Source: an uncultured Clostridia bacterium (GTDB taxonomy: Bacteria > Bacillota > Clostridia > TANB77 > CAG-508). From it: 29,966 bases of DNA. Every line of letters starts with the position of its first letter. The first letter of the stretch is position 1. Location of the stretch: NCBI GenBank assembly GCA_947624925.1, contig CANQMG010000007.1, forward strand, positions 1 to 29,966. The letters run 5' to 3'. Under the pieces are notes generated by a model. That model was not told the origin of the DNA, searched no databases, and saw nothing but the letters and a program-made list of their open reading frames with translations. The translations under genes and the position numbers were made by a program. Below, piece after piece: positions 17,038-25,181 of this stretch.

Positions 17038-18747
17038 CTACATTTTATCTGGCATCTGTATTCCTAATAATTTCATTCCAGATTTTAAAACAACTCCTGT
17101 AGCATATGTTAAATATAATCTAGTATTTTTTAGTCTTTCATCATCTACTAAAATTCTATCATTATTATAAAATACACTATATGATTTAGCAAGACTAATT
17201 AAATATCTTGCCAAAATAGATGGTTCGTTTTTATCTACTACCATTTTAAGAGTTTCTTCATATAAATATAAAATCTTTAATATTTCTGTTGACTCTTTAT
17301 CAGTTAATTTTGTAATATCTATATCATTTATAGTTAATTTAGAATTATTACTATTTAAAACACTATTTATTCTAACATAAGTATATTGTATATATGGACC
17401 TGTCTCCCCATTAAAATTAAGAATAGTATCCCAATCGAAAATTTCATCTTTTATTCTACTGTTATATAAATCATTAAATATAATAGCACCTATTCCTACT
17501 TTTTTAGCTACTTCATCTTCATTTTCTAATTTTGCATTTTTTTCCTTTATTATTTTTTTTGCTCTATTAATAGACTCCTTTAAAAGTTCTTCAAGTTTAA
17601 CAAATGTTCCTTCCCTTGTTGACATTTTTCCAGATTTTAATAATACCATTCCAAATGGAACATGTGTTAATCCATTTGTATATTTTTCGTCTAATCCTAA
17701 TAATTTAGCAACTTCAAATACTTGTTTAAAATGAAGTATTTGTTCATATGAAGTAATATATAAAGCTTTATCATAATCATATGTTCTTGCTCTATATAGA
17801 ATAGCGGCTAAATCTCTTGAGGCATAAGTTGAAGATCCGTTTGTTTTTTCTATTATACATGGAGCCATGTTTTGCTCTTCTAAATCAATAATTTTTGCTC
17901 CCTCTGAAGTTAAAAGTTTGCCAGATTTTTCTAAAATGTCTAATACTTCTGGAACTTTAGGAGCAATAGATGCTTCTCCATCCCATGAATCAAATCGTCC
18001 ACCTAATAAATCATATATCTTTTTAAATTCTTCTAGACTTAACTTTCTAAATTTTTCCCATAATTTAATGCAGTATTTATCACCTTGTTCTAATAATTTA
18101 AAATTATTTCTACATGCTTCTAAAACCTTTTCATCTTGCTTGCAAAGTTCATTTATCCTTACATATATTTTTGTTAGTTCTTCAATAGGATTTTCATCTA
18201 TATTATACTCTTTTCCCCATAATTTATATCCTTCAATTATTTTTCCAAATTGAGTACCATAATCACCCAAGTAATTTAAGCCTTTTACATTATAGCCTAA
18301 AAATTCATAAATATTGTATAAAGCTTGTCCAATAACAGTTGAACGTAAATGTCCAATATGGAATGGTTTTGCAATATTAGGATGTGAATAATCTATAATA
18401 ATATTTTTTTCTTTTCCTATATCAGAACTTCCATATAAAGTACCTTTTTGGTTAATCTCTTCAAGAACTGTTGTAGCTAGTGTATTTTTATTAATGTAAA
18501 AATTAATGTATGCTCCAACAATTTGTACTTTATCTATATAAACATTATCAATAATTAATTTCTCTGTTATTTCTTTTGCTATAATTTGAGGAGATTTTTT
18601 TAATAATTTAGCAAGCTTAAAACATGGAAAAGCATAATCTCCTAAAGCACTATCAGTAGGTACTTCAATAAAATTATATACTTCATTTTCATCAACATCT
18701 ACTACATTAGAAATTGTTTGCGCAATTATATTCTTAAAATTAATCAT
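17038..18747 (-). CDS. argS: Arginyl-tRNA synthetase
   Basis: ArgRS charges tRNA-Arg. The protein has 569 aa from the ATG at 18747, which has GGGAGG 5 nt upstream. The frame stays open further upstream to 18810 only because it runs into a repeat element. The class I signatures are HIGH at about 130-133 (KPFHIGHLRST) and KMSTR at about 374-378, the ArgRS version of KMSKS. The N-terminal Add-1 domain (about 1-90) and the C-terminal helical anticodon-binding domain with TGPYIQYTYVRI are present. It follows proS after a 33-bp gap holding a REP-like hairpin and precedes the wall-polymer genes by 18 bp. Confidence 0.97.
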   Translation of the reverse strand: MINFKNIIAQTISNVVDVDENEVYNFIEVPTDSALGDYAFPCFKLAKLLKKSPQIIAKEITEKLIIDNVYIDKVQIVGAYINFYINKNTLATTVLEEINQKGTLYGSSDIGKEKNIIIDYSHPNIAKPFHIGHLRSTVIGQALYNIYEFLGYNVKGLNYLGDYGTQFGKIIEGYKLWGKEYNIDENPIEELTKIYVRINELCKQDEKVLEACRNNFKLLEQGDKYCIKLWEKFRKLSLEEFKKIYDLLGGRFDSWDGEASIAPKVPEVLDILEKSGKLLTSEGAKIIDLEEQNMAPCIIEKTNGSSTYASRDLAAILYRARTYDYDKALYITSYEQILHFKQVFEVAKLLGLDEKYTNGLTHVPFGMVLLKSGKMSTREGTFVKLEELLKESINRAKKIIKEKNAKLENEDEVAKKVGIGAIIFNDLYNSRIKDEIFDWDTILNFNGETGPYIQYTYVRINSVLNSNNSKLTINDIDITKLTDKESTEILKILYLYEETLKMVVDKNEPSILARYLISLAKSYSVFYNNDRILVDDERLKNTRLYLTYATGVVLKSGMKLLGIQMPDKM

Positions 18748-18763
18748 AAATCCTCCCTTTATA

Positions 18764-18808
18764 AGCCTGGCACAGACTGTCAAAAATTGACAGTCTGGGT
18801 CTGACCCC
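18764..18808. repeat. REP-like GC-rich palindromic element overlapping the end of proS
   Basis: A perfect 10-bp hairpin (AGACTGTCAA 18774-18783 / TTGACAGTCT 18787-18796) abuts the palindrome GGGTC-T-GACCC (18797-18807), and the other side carries GCCTGGCAC. The block is far richer in G+C than its surroundings. GGGTCTGACCCC and GCCTGGCAC blocks resemble known dispersed REP-type sequences. The last codons of proS (WGQTQTVNF) are read from it. Confidence 0.75.
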
Positions 18809-20060
18809 AATCTAATATTTTCTTTTCTCCTGTTCTTACATTTTCTATCTCTATTTTACCTTCTTCTAATTTATCTCCTATAACTGCCATATATGGTGTT
18901 CCTAATATTTTACAATCTTTTATCTTTACTCCTATTGAGTCTATTTTTCTGTCATCTAATATTACATTTACTCCACTTTGTGTTAATTTTTCATACATTT
19001 CATTTGCTAATTTTACTTTTTCTTCATTATCCATTTTAGCTATAATTTGTAGTTTATATGGAGCTATACTTTCAGGTAAAACAAATCCTTCTACTTTTCC
19101 ATTTTTATCTTTTATAACAGACTCTTCATAGATTGTAGCAACTGTTCTACTTACCCCTATACCATAACATCCCATATGATAATAAGTTGGTTTACCATCT
19201 TGAGCTATATATGTACCATTCATTGTTTCAGAATATTTAGTTCCCAATTGAAATATATGTCCTAATTCTATTGCTTTTCTTTTTTCTAGCTTTGATATAT
19301 CTGTTATTCCATATTCCGTTTTTAAATATTCTTCATAATTTTCTCTTTCTAGTATTTCTGTATTTAAAGCTGTTTTTGTTGTAGCATCATATAAAATTGT
19401 ATCTTCACCAATTGGAGATAAAAGCATAAATTCCTCTGATTTTTTTCCTCCCATTGTGCCATTGTCTGCTGCAACAGGAATTATGTCTAATCCAATTGTT
19501 TCAAATATTTCCATATATGCTTTTTTTATATTTTGATATGTATTTGCTAAATCTTCTTCTGATAAATTAAAACTATATGCATCCATCATTGGGAAAGATT
19601 TCCCTCTTAGTAAATACCCTCTAGTTCTAATTTCATTTCTATATTTTTCACCTATTTGATAAAATGTTACAGGTAAATTTTTATATGATTTTAGTTTTTC
19701 TCTTGCAAATTCAACAACAGCCTCCTCAGCAGTTGGAGCTAGGCAAAAATTGCCTTTATCTGTTTGCAATGTAAACATAATTCCTTCATCTACATAATTT
19801 GAATATCTACCAGAGTCTTTCCACATTTTTTCTGGTTGCAAAGTTGGTAATAAAACCTCTATACATCCATATTTATTTAACTTTTCTATTATTATTTTTT
19901 CTACATTTTTTCTTACTAATAATGGTATATTATTATATGCATATATTCCTGTTCCATATTGCACTAATTGACTTGTTTGTAATAATATATCCTGTACTGG
20001 ATACATTTCATCCAGATTACTTAATTTTACTGTTCCCATTCCTGTTTGTGATAATTTCAT
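18780..20060 (-). CDS. proS: Prolyl-tRNA synthetase, short form without editing insertion
   Basis: ProRS charges tRNA-Pro. The protein has 426 aa from the ATG at 20060 (GGAGGG 7 nt upstream); the longer open frame up to 20147 overlaps scpB and is unlikely. Class II motif 2 is YRNEIRTRGYLLRGKSFPM, followed by DAYSF. Motif 3 is GCYGIGVSRTVA near residues 318-329, and the C-terminal anticodon-binding domain follows. Length and motif spacing show that it lacks the ~180-residue INS editing domain of common bacterial ProRS. The C-terminus ends inside a REP-like repeat, giving an atypical WGQTQTVNF tail, so the original stop was probably displaced. Confidence 0.95.
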   Translation of the reverse strand: MKLSQTGMGTVKLSNLDEMYPVQDILLQTSQLVQYGTGIYAYNNIPLLVRKNVEKIIIEKLNKYGCIEVLLPTLQPEKMWKDSGRYSNYVDEGIMFTLQTDKGNFCLAPTAEEAVVEFAREKLKSYKNLPVTFYQIGEKYRNEIRTRGYLLRGKSFPMMDAYSFNLSEEDLANTYQNIKKAYMEIFETIGLDIIPVAADNGTMGGKKSEEFMLLSPIGEDTILYDATTKTALNTEILERENYEEYLKTEYGITDISKLEKRKAIELGHIFQLGTKYSETMNGTYIAQDGKPTYYHMGCYGIGVSRTVATIYEESVIKDKNGKVEGFVLPESIAPYKLQIIAKMDNEEKVKLANEMYEKLTQSGVNVILDDRKIDSIGVKIKDCKILGTPYMAVIGDKLEEGKIEIENVRTGEKKILDWGQTQTVNF

Positions 20061-20097
20061 TTTTATACCCTCCAATTTTTTTAAAATTTTAATAATT

Positions 20098-20721
20098 CTA
20101 ATTTGCCTCTTCCCTTTCGGGCATTGGAGCCTCCGGTTTACCATCATTTATTTCTTTATTGTTTTCTTCTATTATGTCGTCTATTACAATTTGCCTGTTC
20201 TCATCTAATTTATATCTTGGAAGTTCTGGTAATTCTTCCAAATTAGCATAACCAAAAAGCTTTAAAAAATTATTTGTAGTTTTGTACATTGTAGGTCTTC
20301 CAGGTGCATCAAGCTTACCAGCCTCTTCTATTAAATTATAATCTAATAATTTATATATTGTTCCATCAGAATTAACACCCCTTATGGATTCAATTTCTGC
20401 TCTTGTAATTTTAGAATTATATGCTATTATCGCCAATGTTTCTAATGCTGCTTGTGATAAATTAGGTTTATTTCTTTTATCAATTATTTGGCATATATAT
20501 TCATAATTTTCTTTTCTAGAACACATTTGGTATGCATTATTTACCTTTATAATTTCTATTCCTCTATTTTCTTGGTCATATTCTAATTTTAAATTTTCTA
20601 CAGCATTTATAACATTTTCTTCGCTAATTTCTAAGCATGCAGAAAGCTCCTTAATAGTTACCTCCCTACCAGTAGAAAATAAAATAGATTCAATTATTTG
20701 TTTAATTTTATTAGATTCCAT
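20098..20721 (-). CDS. scpB: Segregation and condensation protein B
   Basis: ScpB is the winged-helix partner of ScpA in the SMC condensin complex. The protein has 207 aa. Two winged-helix domains span about residues 1-160, with the family stretch SQAALETLAIIAYNSKITRAEIESIRG followed by LIEEAGKLDAPGRPTMYKTT, both seen in broken form around residues 90-150. The ATG at 20721 has AAGGAG 7 nt upstream and lies 24 bp after a good promoter. The C-terminal tail (GKPEAPMPEREEAN) is encoded by a short G+C-rich block that stands out from the local base composition. No scpA is visible nearby. It is the first gene of the long minus-strand run. Confidence 0.95.
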   Translation of the reverse strand: MESNKIKQIIESILFSTGREVTIKELSACLEISEENVINAVENLKLEYDQENRGIEIIKVNNAYQMCSRKENYEYICQIIDKRNKPNLSQAALETLAIIAYNSKITRAEIESIRGVNSDGTIYKLLDYNLIEEAGKLDAPGRPTMYKTTNNFLKLFGYANLEELPELPRYKLDENRQIVIDDIIEENNKEINDGKPEAPMPEREEAN

Positions 20722-20744
20722 AATAACTCCTTACATACCACACA

Positions 20745-20773
20745 ATTTTATATTATTTTTCTTCTTTAGTCAA
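20745..20773 (-). promoter_or_regulatory. Sigma-A promoter of the scpB-proS-argS-wall polymer run
   Basis: TTGACT (20768-20773), 17 nt, then TAAAAT (20745-20750) on the minus strand. No strong intrinsic terminator is visible between scpB and galE, so this promoter could feed the whole run. Confidence 0.75.
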
Positions 20774-20820
20774 GTAATATAGAGGGTTTGTAGAAATTTT
20801 TAGAAAAATTTGCAAAATAT

Positions 20821-20849
20821 TTGATTTTCTTTATTTTATATGATAATAT
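20821..20849 (+). promoter_or_regulatory. Promoter of the 51-aa gene
   Basis: TTGATT (20821-20826), 17 nt, TAATAT (20844-20849) on the plus strand, followed by GGAGG (near 20871) and the ATG at 20883. It is divergent from the scpB promoter. Confidence 0.65.
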
Positions 20850-20882
20850 CTAGATGAAAATTTATAAATTGGAGGCAAATTT

Positions 20883-21038
20883 ATGGATGAAAATGATAAA
20901 AAAATAGAAATTGTTTCTGGTAATGGAAAAGAGTTAGATATTTCGGAGGTACAAACTCATCTTAATATTGCAAAACCTAAATTAAGAAACGAAGAAGATA
21001 AAAAAAAGAAGGTAATTATACCTAAAGAAAATAAATAA
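20883..21038 (+). CDS. Small charged hypothetical protein (51 aa)
   Basis: The frame runs from ATG at 20883 to TAA at 21038. It begins MDENDKKIEIVSGNGKELDI and ends KKKKVIIPKENK. It is lysine- and glutamate-rich with no membrane segment or cysteines. A consensus-like promoter, a GGAGG site 7 nt before the ATG and a strong terminator after it make this a complete independent transcription unit, which argues that it is real. I do not recognise the family. It sits alone between scpB and rpsR, pointing toward the ribosomal protein operon. Confidence 0.75.
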   Translation: MDENDKKIEIVSGNGKELDISEVQTHLNIAKPKLRNEEDKKKKVIIPKENK

Positions 21039-21075
21039 TAATTTTAAATTTATTAATAATTAATATAATACTCAA

Positions 21076-21108
21076 AAAGAGAAAACCGAAATTGTAGGTT
21101 TTCTCTTT
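21076..21108. terminator. Bidirectional terminator between the 51-aa gene and rpsR
   Basis: AAAGAGAAAACC (21076-21087) pairs perfectly with GGTTTTCTCTTT (21097-21108) around a 9-nt loop. There are T-rich tails in both directions, serving the convergent plus-strand small gene and the rpsF-ssb-rpsR operon. Confidence 0.88.
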
Positions 21109-21113
21109 ATTTT

Positions 21114-21395
21114 TTAATTTTGTGTATATGGAAGAACAGCAATATGTCTTGCTCTCTTTATTGCAAGTGTTATATCTCTTTGATGTTTAGCACATGTTCC
21201 TGTTGCTCTTCTTGGTAATATTTTACCTTTATCATTTATAAATTTTTTTAATTGATCTGCATTTTTGTAATCTAATACTAAATTTTCGTCACTACATAAT
21301 GCACATACCTTTTTTCTAACTTTTCTGAACTTTGGATTGTAATCCTCGTCATTATTTCTGTTATTTCTTCTATTATTTTGTCTTTTATCAGCCAT
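21114..21395 (-). CDS. rpsR: 30S ribosomal protein S18
   Basis: S18 binds S6 on the platform of the small subunit. The protein has 93 aa with a basic, asparagine-rich N-terminal extension. The conserved core starts KVCALC and continues through DYKNADQLKKFINDKGKILPRRATGTCAKHQRDITLAIKRARHIA (about 42-86), the standard S18 signature. Cysteines at CALC and TCAKH suggest the zinc-binding form. It is the last gene of rpsF-ssb-rpsR and is followed by the shared terminator. Confidence 0.97.
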   Translation of the reverse strand: MADKRQNNRRNNRNNDEDYNPKFRKVRKKVCALCSDENLVLDYKNADQLKKFINDKGKILPRRATGTCAKHQRDITLAIKRARHIAVLPYTQN

Positions 21396-21412
21396 TTTTA
21401 ATTTTTCCCCCC

Positions 21413-21832
21413 TTAAAATGGTAGGTCATCAGTTGAAGAAACTTCAAACTCTGGGCTAGAATTTGCTACTTCACTTCCAAAAGTATTTTCAAAATTTGTT
21501 GCATCTGCATCTTTTTTACTATCTGCAAAATAAGCTTCTTCTGCAACTACTTCTGTTGTGTATCTTTTTTGTCCTTGCTCATCTTCCCAACTTCTAGTTT
21601 GTATTCTTCCAATAATTCCAACTTGTTGACCTTTTTTAAAATATTTACTACAAAATTCTCCAAGTTTGCTCCAAGCAACGATATTTATAAAATCTGCTTG
21701 TCTTTCTTCTCCTTGTCTAACAAATCTTCTGTTTACAGCTAAGCTAAAACTTGCAACTAATGTATTATTAGTTTGCGTATATCTAACTTCTGGATCTCTT
21801 GTTAATCTTCCCATTAAAATAACTTTATTCAT
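21413..21832 (-). CDS. ssb: Single-stranded DNA-binding protein
   Basis: SSB coats single-stranded DNA during replication and repair. The protein has 139 aa with an N-terminal OB fold (MNKVILMGRLTRDPEVRYT, then FINIVAWSKLGEFCSKYFKKG) to about residue 105. A short flexible linker and the acidic C-terminal tip DDLPF follow, which recruits partner proteins. It lies between rpsF and rpsR, the classic Bacillota arrangement. The upstream ribosome binding site is weak (AAAGG, about 13 nt away), so translation may depend on coupling to rpsF. Confidence 0.97.
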   Translation of the reverse strand: MNKVILMGRLTRDPEVRYTQTNNTLVASFSLAVNRRFVRQGEERQADFINIVAWSKLGEFCSKYFKKGQQVGIIGRIQTRSWEDEQGQKRYTTEVVAEEAYFADSKKDADATNFENTFGSEVANSSPEFEVSSTDDLPF

Positions 21833-21878
21833 TTTTTACCACAACCTTTCTATATTTAAGGCTCCCTTTTCGTTATTT

Positions 21879-22163
21879 TTATTGCTCTTTTTTTATAACT
21901 ATGAATTTCATTACATCATCTGTTATTCTATAGTTTCTTTCAAGTTCTGCAATTAATTCTGGCTTAGCTTCAAAATCATAAACAACATAATAGCCTTCTT
22001 TTTTCTTGTTTATTTCATAAGCTAATTTTCTTTTTCCCATTTCATTAATAGCTTCTACTTTGCCTTCAGTATTAATCAAATCTGCAAATTTTTGAATTAA
22101 GCTTTTTGATGCTTCTTCTTCTACAGATGGATTAATAATGATAACACTTTCGTATTTATTCAT
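21879..22163 (-). CDS. rpsF: 30S ribosomal protein S6
   Basis: S6 pairs with S18 in the small subunit. The protein has 94 aa from the ATG at 22163. An in-frame GTG at 22172 lies inside the AAGGAGGTG ribosome binding site and is rejected. The ferredoxin-like S6 fold is shown by NKYESVIIINPSVEE at the N-terminus and GKRKLAYEINKKKEGYYVVYDFE in the middle. A consensus promoter with a leader of about 70 nt precedes it. I looked for the S6:S18 autoregulatory leader with its CCG bulge and could not see one, although the leader holds two short hairpins. Confidence 0.97.
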   Translation of the reverse strand: MNKYESVIIINPSVEEEASKSLIQKFADLINTEGKVEAINEMGKRKLAYEINKKKEGYYVVYDFEAKPELIAELERNYRITDDVMKFIVIKKEQ

Positions 22164-22239
22164 TATTTTCACCTCCTTATGGATATATAACCCATATTTT
22201 AAATATGAGTAAGGTAGTTTGTTTTTTCAAACAAGGCTT

Positions 22240-22269
22240 ATTATAACATAATTATGACTCTTTTGTCAA
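22240..22269 (-). promoter_or_regulatory. Sigma-A promoter of rpsF-ssb-rpsR
   Basis: TTGACA (22264-22269), 18 nt, TATAAT (22240-22245) on the minus strand. The -35 box lies inside the last codons of the upstream pseudopilin gene. Confidence 0.9.
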
Positions 22270-23040
22270 CTCAATTTTTACAGTAATACTACTTTCAGAT
22301 GTATTTCCACTTTTATCTTTAGTATATACTTTAACCGTATGTTCACCTGTAGTTGTTAAATTTATTGTTTTATCCTCTGGTAAATCAGTTTCTTGTTCTT
22401 CATCTATTTTATAGGTTGTCTTGTCCACTCCTGACCAATTATCTTGTCCTGGAGTTACTGTAAGAATTACTTCTGATGTATATATCGTTTGTTCATTTTG
22501 TATAGTTGATTCTCCAGAAGTTACTTCTATTTCTGGCTTTGATGGTGGAATATTATCTTCTACTTTTTGCTCATCATTTACTCTTCTATAATAAGTTTTT
22601 CCTTTATATTCAATACCAGGATAATAATATACTGTATGAGTTTTTTCATTTAATATATATATATCATCTGAGGTATCATTAGACTTTATTTTACTATAAC
22701 CTTTTCCATAATTCATATTTATCAAATCTAATTTATCGAAATCTATTATATAATACTTTTCATTATCATTTACATTAAATACTTCTTTTTTAATTTTTGA
22801 TACGTCTTGTAATCTATATACATCATTTACATTTTCTATTACAGGTAACTTATCATTTTGCATATAATACAAGTTTATTTCATCTTCTAACTGATCTATA
22901 TCTGAATACATATTATTTATTTTTGCAAGTATAAATCTATTAGATGATATATTCACAGTTACAGTTAACAATATAAACATTATTAATATTGTAATTACAA
23001 GAATAACTAGAGTTATTCCTTTATTATTTTTCTTTTGCAT
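22252..23040 (-). CDS. Pseudopilin-like secreted protein with Ig-like C-terminal domain
   Basis: The predicted protein has 262 aa from the ATG at 23040, with GGAGA about 10 nt upstream. It opens MQKKNNKGITLVILVITILI. This is a type IV prepilin leader with a basic tail, Gly as the cleavage residue, then a hydrophobic helix; the glutamate usual at position 5 is replaced. A helical stalk follows (about 35-75). The C-terminal ~85 residues (from NIPPSKPEIEV) form an Ig-like or OmpL47-like domain with NWSGVDKTTYKIDEE and GEHTVKVYTKDKSGN. Clostridial genomes carry many GITLV-type pseudopilins of this kind. It sits after spoIVFB; whether it is a sporulation protein is unknown, and no secretion machinery is in view. 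Confidence 0.8.
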   Translation of the reverse strand: MQKKNNKGITLVILVITILIMFILLTVTVNISSNRFILAKINNMYSDIDQLEDEINLYYMQNDKLPVIENVNDVYRLQDVSKIKKEVFNVNDNEKYYIIDFDKLDLINMNYGKGYSKIKSNDTSDDIYILNEKTHTVYYYPGIEYKGKTYYRRVNDEQKVEDNIPPSKPEIEVTSGESTIQNEQTIYTSEVILTVTPGQDNWSGVDKTTYKIDEEQETDLPEDKTINLTTTGEHTVKVYTKDKSGNTSESSITVKIELTKES

Positions 23041-23086
23041 TTTCTTTACATCTCCTATACTTTCATTATATAAGTATAGTTTACTA

Positions 23087-23791
23087 TTAATTATGTATTT
23101 TAGCAATATTTTCTGAAAAATTTTGTGAATTTAAATTATCATATTCTTCTATTTGCTTATAAATTCTTGATTTAAGATTATATCTTTTATTTTGAATAAT
23201 AGTAATTCCCCATAAATATATTGTAATAAAAAATAATGCTATATTTTTATAATATAATATTGCAATACTAGATATAATACTAATTATAATCATAGTTATA
23301 TTACTAATTTTATTTGTCATTTTTAATGCCTTTTCATTTCCGAAAATAATTTTTAGTATGTTTTTTAAAATTCTTCCTCCATCTAATGGATATATAGGTA
23401 TTAAATTAAATATAAATATTAATAAATTAGCGTATATTATGTTTTGAAAACTTATTAAATTAGAGCTTATATTAAACATTATAAATAATATTATAAATAA
23501 AATATTTACCATTGGCCCTGCAAATGCAATTATAATTTTTTTTAATGATAATATATTCGACTTAAATAATTTTTTATTATATGTAGTTATTGGAATATCA
23601 AACTTTATATAAATTCCTAGTGGCATAATATTTATATTTTTAGGTTTAAATCCTAATAAAATTCCTGCAATTAGATGTCCCATTTCGTGAAGAAAAGCGA
23701 AAATCATTAATAATGAATATATCTCTATTTGCTTTGTAAAAATAAATATTATTATAAATAAAAAAATTTTTAAACTAATATTTATACACAA
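23087..23791 (-). CDS. spoIVFB: Site-2 (M50) intramembrane metalloprotease, SpoIVFB-like
   Basis: SpoIVFB cleaves pro-sigma-K in the mother cell during sporulation. The protein has 234 aa and is strongly hydrophobic with about six membrane segments. The zinc motif HEMGH lies near residues 36-40, and the second motif PIYPLDGGRI near residues 134-143 supplies the third ligand. The C-terminus is short and soluble, without an obvious CBS domain. It is 15 bp downstream of a SpoIVFA-like gene, the expected partner order. Other M50 proteases share these motifs, so the name rests on context. Confidence 0.88.
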   Translation of the reverse strand: MCINISLKIFLFIIIFIFTKQIEIYSLLMIFAFLHEMGHLIAGILLGFKPKNINIMPLGIYIKFDIPITTYNKKLFKSNILSLKKIIIAFAGPMVNILFIILFIMFNISSNLISFQNIIYANLLIFIFNLIPIYPLDGGRILKNILKIIFGNEKALKMTNKISNITMIIISIISSIAILYYKNIALFFITIYLWGITIIQNKRYNLKSRIYKQIEEYDNLNSQNFSENIAKIHN

Positions 23792-23805
23792 TATATTTAC
23801 ACCTC

Positions 23806-24708
23806 TTAAAATTCTATTATACTTTTTGGATTTACAAATCTATCTGATAATCTTATTTCAAAATGTAAATGTGGACCTGTTGAATTTCCAGTTGAGCCTA
23901 CAGTTGCAATTACATCTCCTTTTTTTACAATATCTCCTTCTTTTACCATAAGCTTTTTACAGTGTGCATAGACTGTCATAACATCATCTTTCAATATTTT
24001 TATAAAATTACCATATTCACTATTAGATGATGCAACTATAACCTTTCCGTCCATAGCTGAACTTATTTTTGTTCCAGATTTTGCAGCAATATCTATTCCA
24101 TAATGCTCTGGCGTTACTTCTTTAGCTGTAACTTCCCTTTCTCCAAATTCTGATGTTATTGTTCCTTTTAGTGGTTGTACAAAGCTACATTTTTGTTTTA
24201 TTTCTTGAACATCTAGTTCTTCTTGAGTCATTGTAGATTTATTCTCATCATCTTTTACATCTACTACTCCTAAAGTTCCTTCTTCTAATTTATCTTCTCC
24301 GTTAGAAACATCATCACTTGATACTTCAGAATTTTCTATATTATTTTCATTACTAGGTTCAATATTATTCTCTTCAACATTAGTCTTTTCTTCACTATGT
24401 ACAAAATTAAAAATACCACTTATTTGAGTATATATTTCATTAAAATTAATATCATAAGATAATATCTCTTTTGTTTTATTAATAACATCATCTGAAAATA
24501 CATAATTGGTTGTATGTATTAAATAAAATATTATGTATATCAGTGCACATATTGTAACTTGTAAAAAAATTCTTTTAAATAACTTAAAATCTCTTTTTTC
24601 GTTTACATTAACCTTTGCAACTGTTGTTCTTGCCCTTTGGCTATTTCTTCTTGCATAAATTTCTTCTGCTCTTCTTATTTTTTCATCTGCTGTTAATACC
24701 CTTTCCAC
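23806..24708 (-). CDS. SpoIVFA/SpoIIQ-like membrane-anchored M23 protein
   Basis: SpoIVFA-type proteins hold SpoIVFB inactive in the outer forespore membrane. The protein has 300 aa from GTG at 24708, where GGAGG lies 5 nt upstream; an ATG 12 nt earlier sits in front of that site. A basic cytoplasmic N-terminus (about 1-48) is followed by one membrane helix (IFLQVTICALIYIIFYLI) and an acidic low-complexity linker. The C-terminal LytM/M23 domain is about 125 residues long. It keeps HYGID, YAHC and GPHLHFE, that is, all zinc and catalytic histidines, whereas classic SpoIVFA domains are degenerate. It could therefore be an active peptidoglycan endopeptidase. It lies directly upstream of spoIVFB. 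Confidence 0.85.
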   Translation of the reverse strand: MERVLTADEKIRRAEEIYARRNSQRARTTVAKVNVNEKRDFKLFKRIFLQVTICALIYIIFYLIHTTNYVFSDDVINKTKEILSYDINFNEIYTQISGIFNFVHSEEKTNVEENNIEPSNENNIENSEVSSDDVSNGEDKLEEGTLGVVDVKDDENKSTMTQEELDVQEIKQKCSFVQPLKGTITSEFGEREVTAKEVTPEHYGIDIAAKSGTKISSAMDGKVIVASSNSEYGNFIKILKDDVMTVYAHCKKLMVKEGDIVKKGDVIATVGSTGNSTGPHLHFEIRLSDRFVNPKSIIEF

Positions 24709-24783
24709 ATAAACCTCCATACATTTTTTATATAAATTAAACTGTAATATACTATATGCACTTAAGGACTGGTTTATGATAAT

Positions 24784-25119
24784 CTATCCTATAATATTTA
24801 CAATTATTCCAAGTAAAGCAGCTACTCCAAAAAAAACTGCTAAATGCTTTAATCTTTCACATCTATTTTCTAATTTTGTTTCTATTTCAGATTTTTCTTT
24901 TTTTCTTTCAATGTTTTTTATATAATCAGATATTAACATTTGAGCTTCGTTTACTATATAATTATTTTCCTTATTTAAATTTTGCTTTTTTTCATTACTA
25001 TTTAATAACATCTTCGCTTTTACTTTTTCATCGTTTTTTAAGAAAACAATTGCTTCTTCAATTATATTAGATGGAATATTCTTTATAATAACTATATTTT
25101 TCATTTGACTTGTTTCCAT
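24784..25119 (-). CDS. Small hypothetical protein with C-terminal membrane anchor (111 aa)
   Basis: I do not recognise the family. The N-terminal two thirds is helical and charged, with KNIPSNIIEEAIVFLKNDEKVKAKML near the start and a lysine/glutamate-rich probable coiled coil (DYIKNIERKKEKSEIETKLE, about 65-84). The last ~20 residues (HLAVFFGVAALLGIIVNIIG) form a membrane segment, so it is probably tail-anchored with its body in the cytoplasm. The ATG at 25119 is chosen because GGAGG lies 5 nt upstream. It sits between yyaC and the SpoIVFA-like gene, which suggests a sporulation-associated role without proving it. Confidence 0.75.
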   Translation of the reverse strand: METSQMKNIVIIKNIPSNIIEEAIVFLKNDEKVKAKMLLNSNEKKQNLNKENNYIVNEAQMLISDYIKNIERKKEKSEIETKLENRCERLKHLAVFFGVAALLGIIVNIIG

Positions 25120-25181
25120 ATAAACCTCCACATTTTAGTTTATATAAATTTTTTCCATCTTTTATCAATTTATACATATTT

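Noticed and set aside
22164..22233. S6:S18-binding autoregulatory leader upstream of rpsF
   Set aside because: Two short hairpins are present, but I could not find the CCG-containing bulge that defines the known motif.
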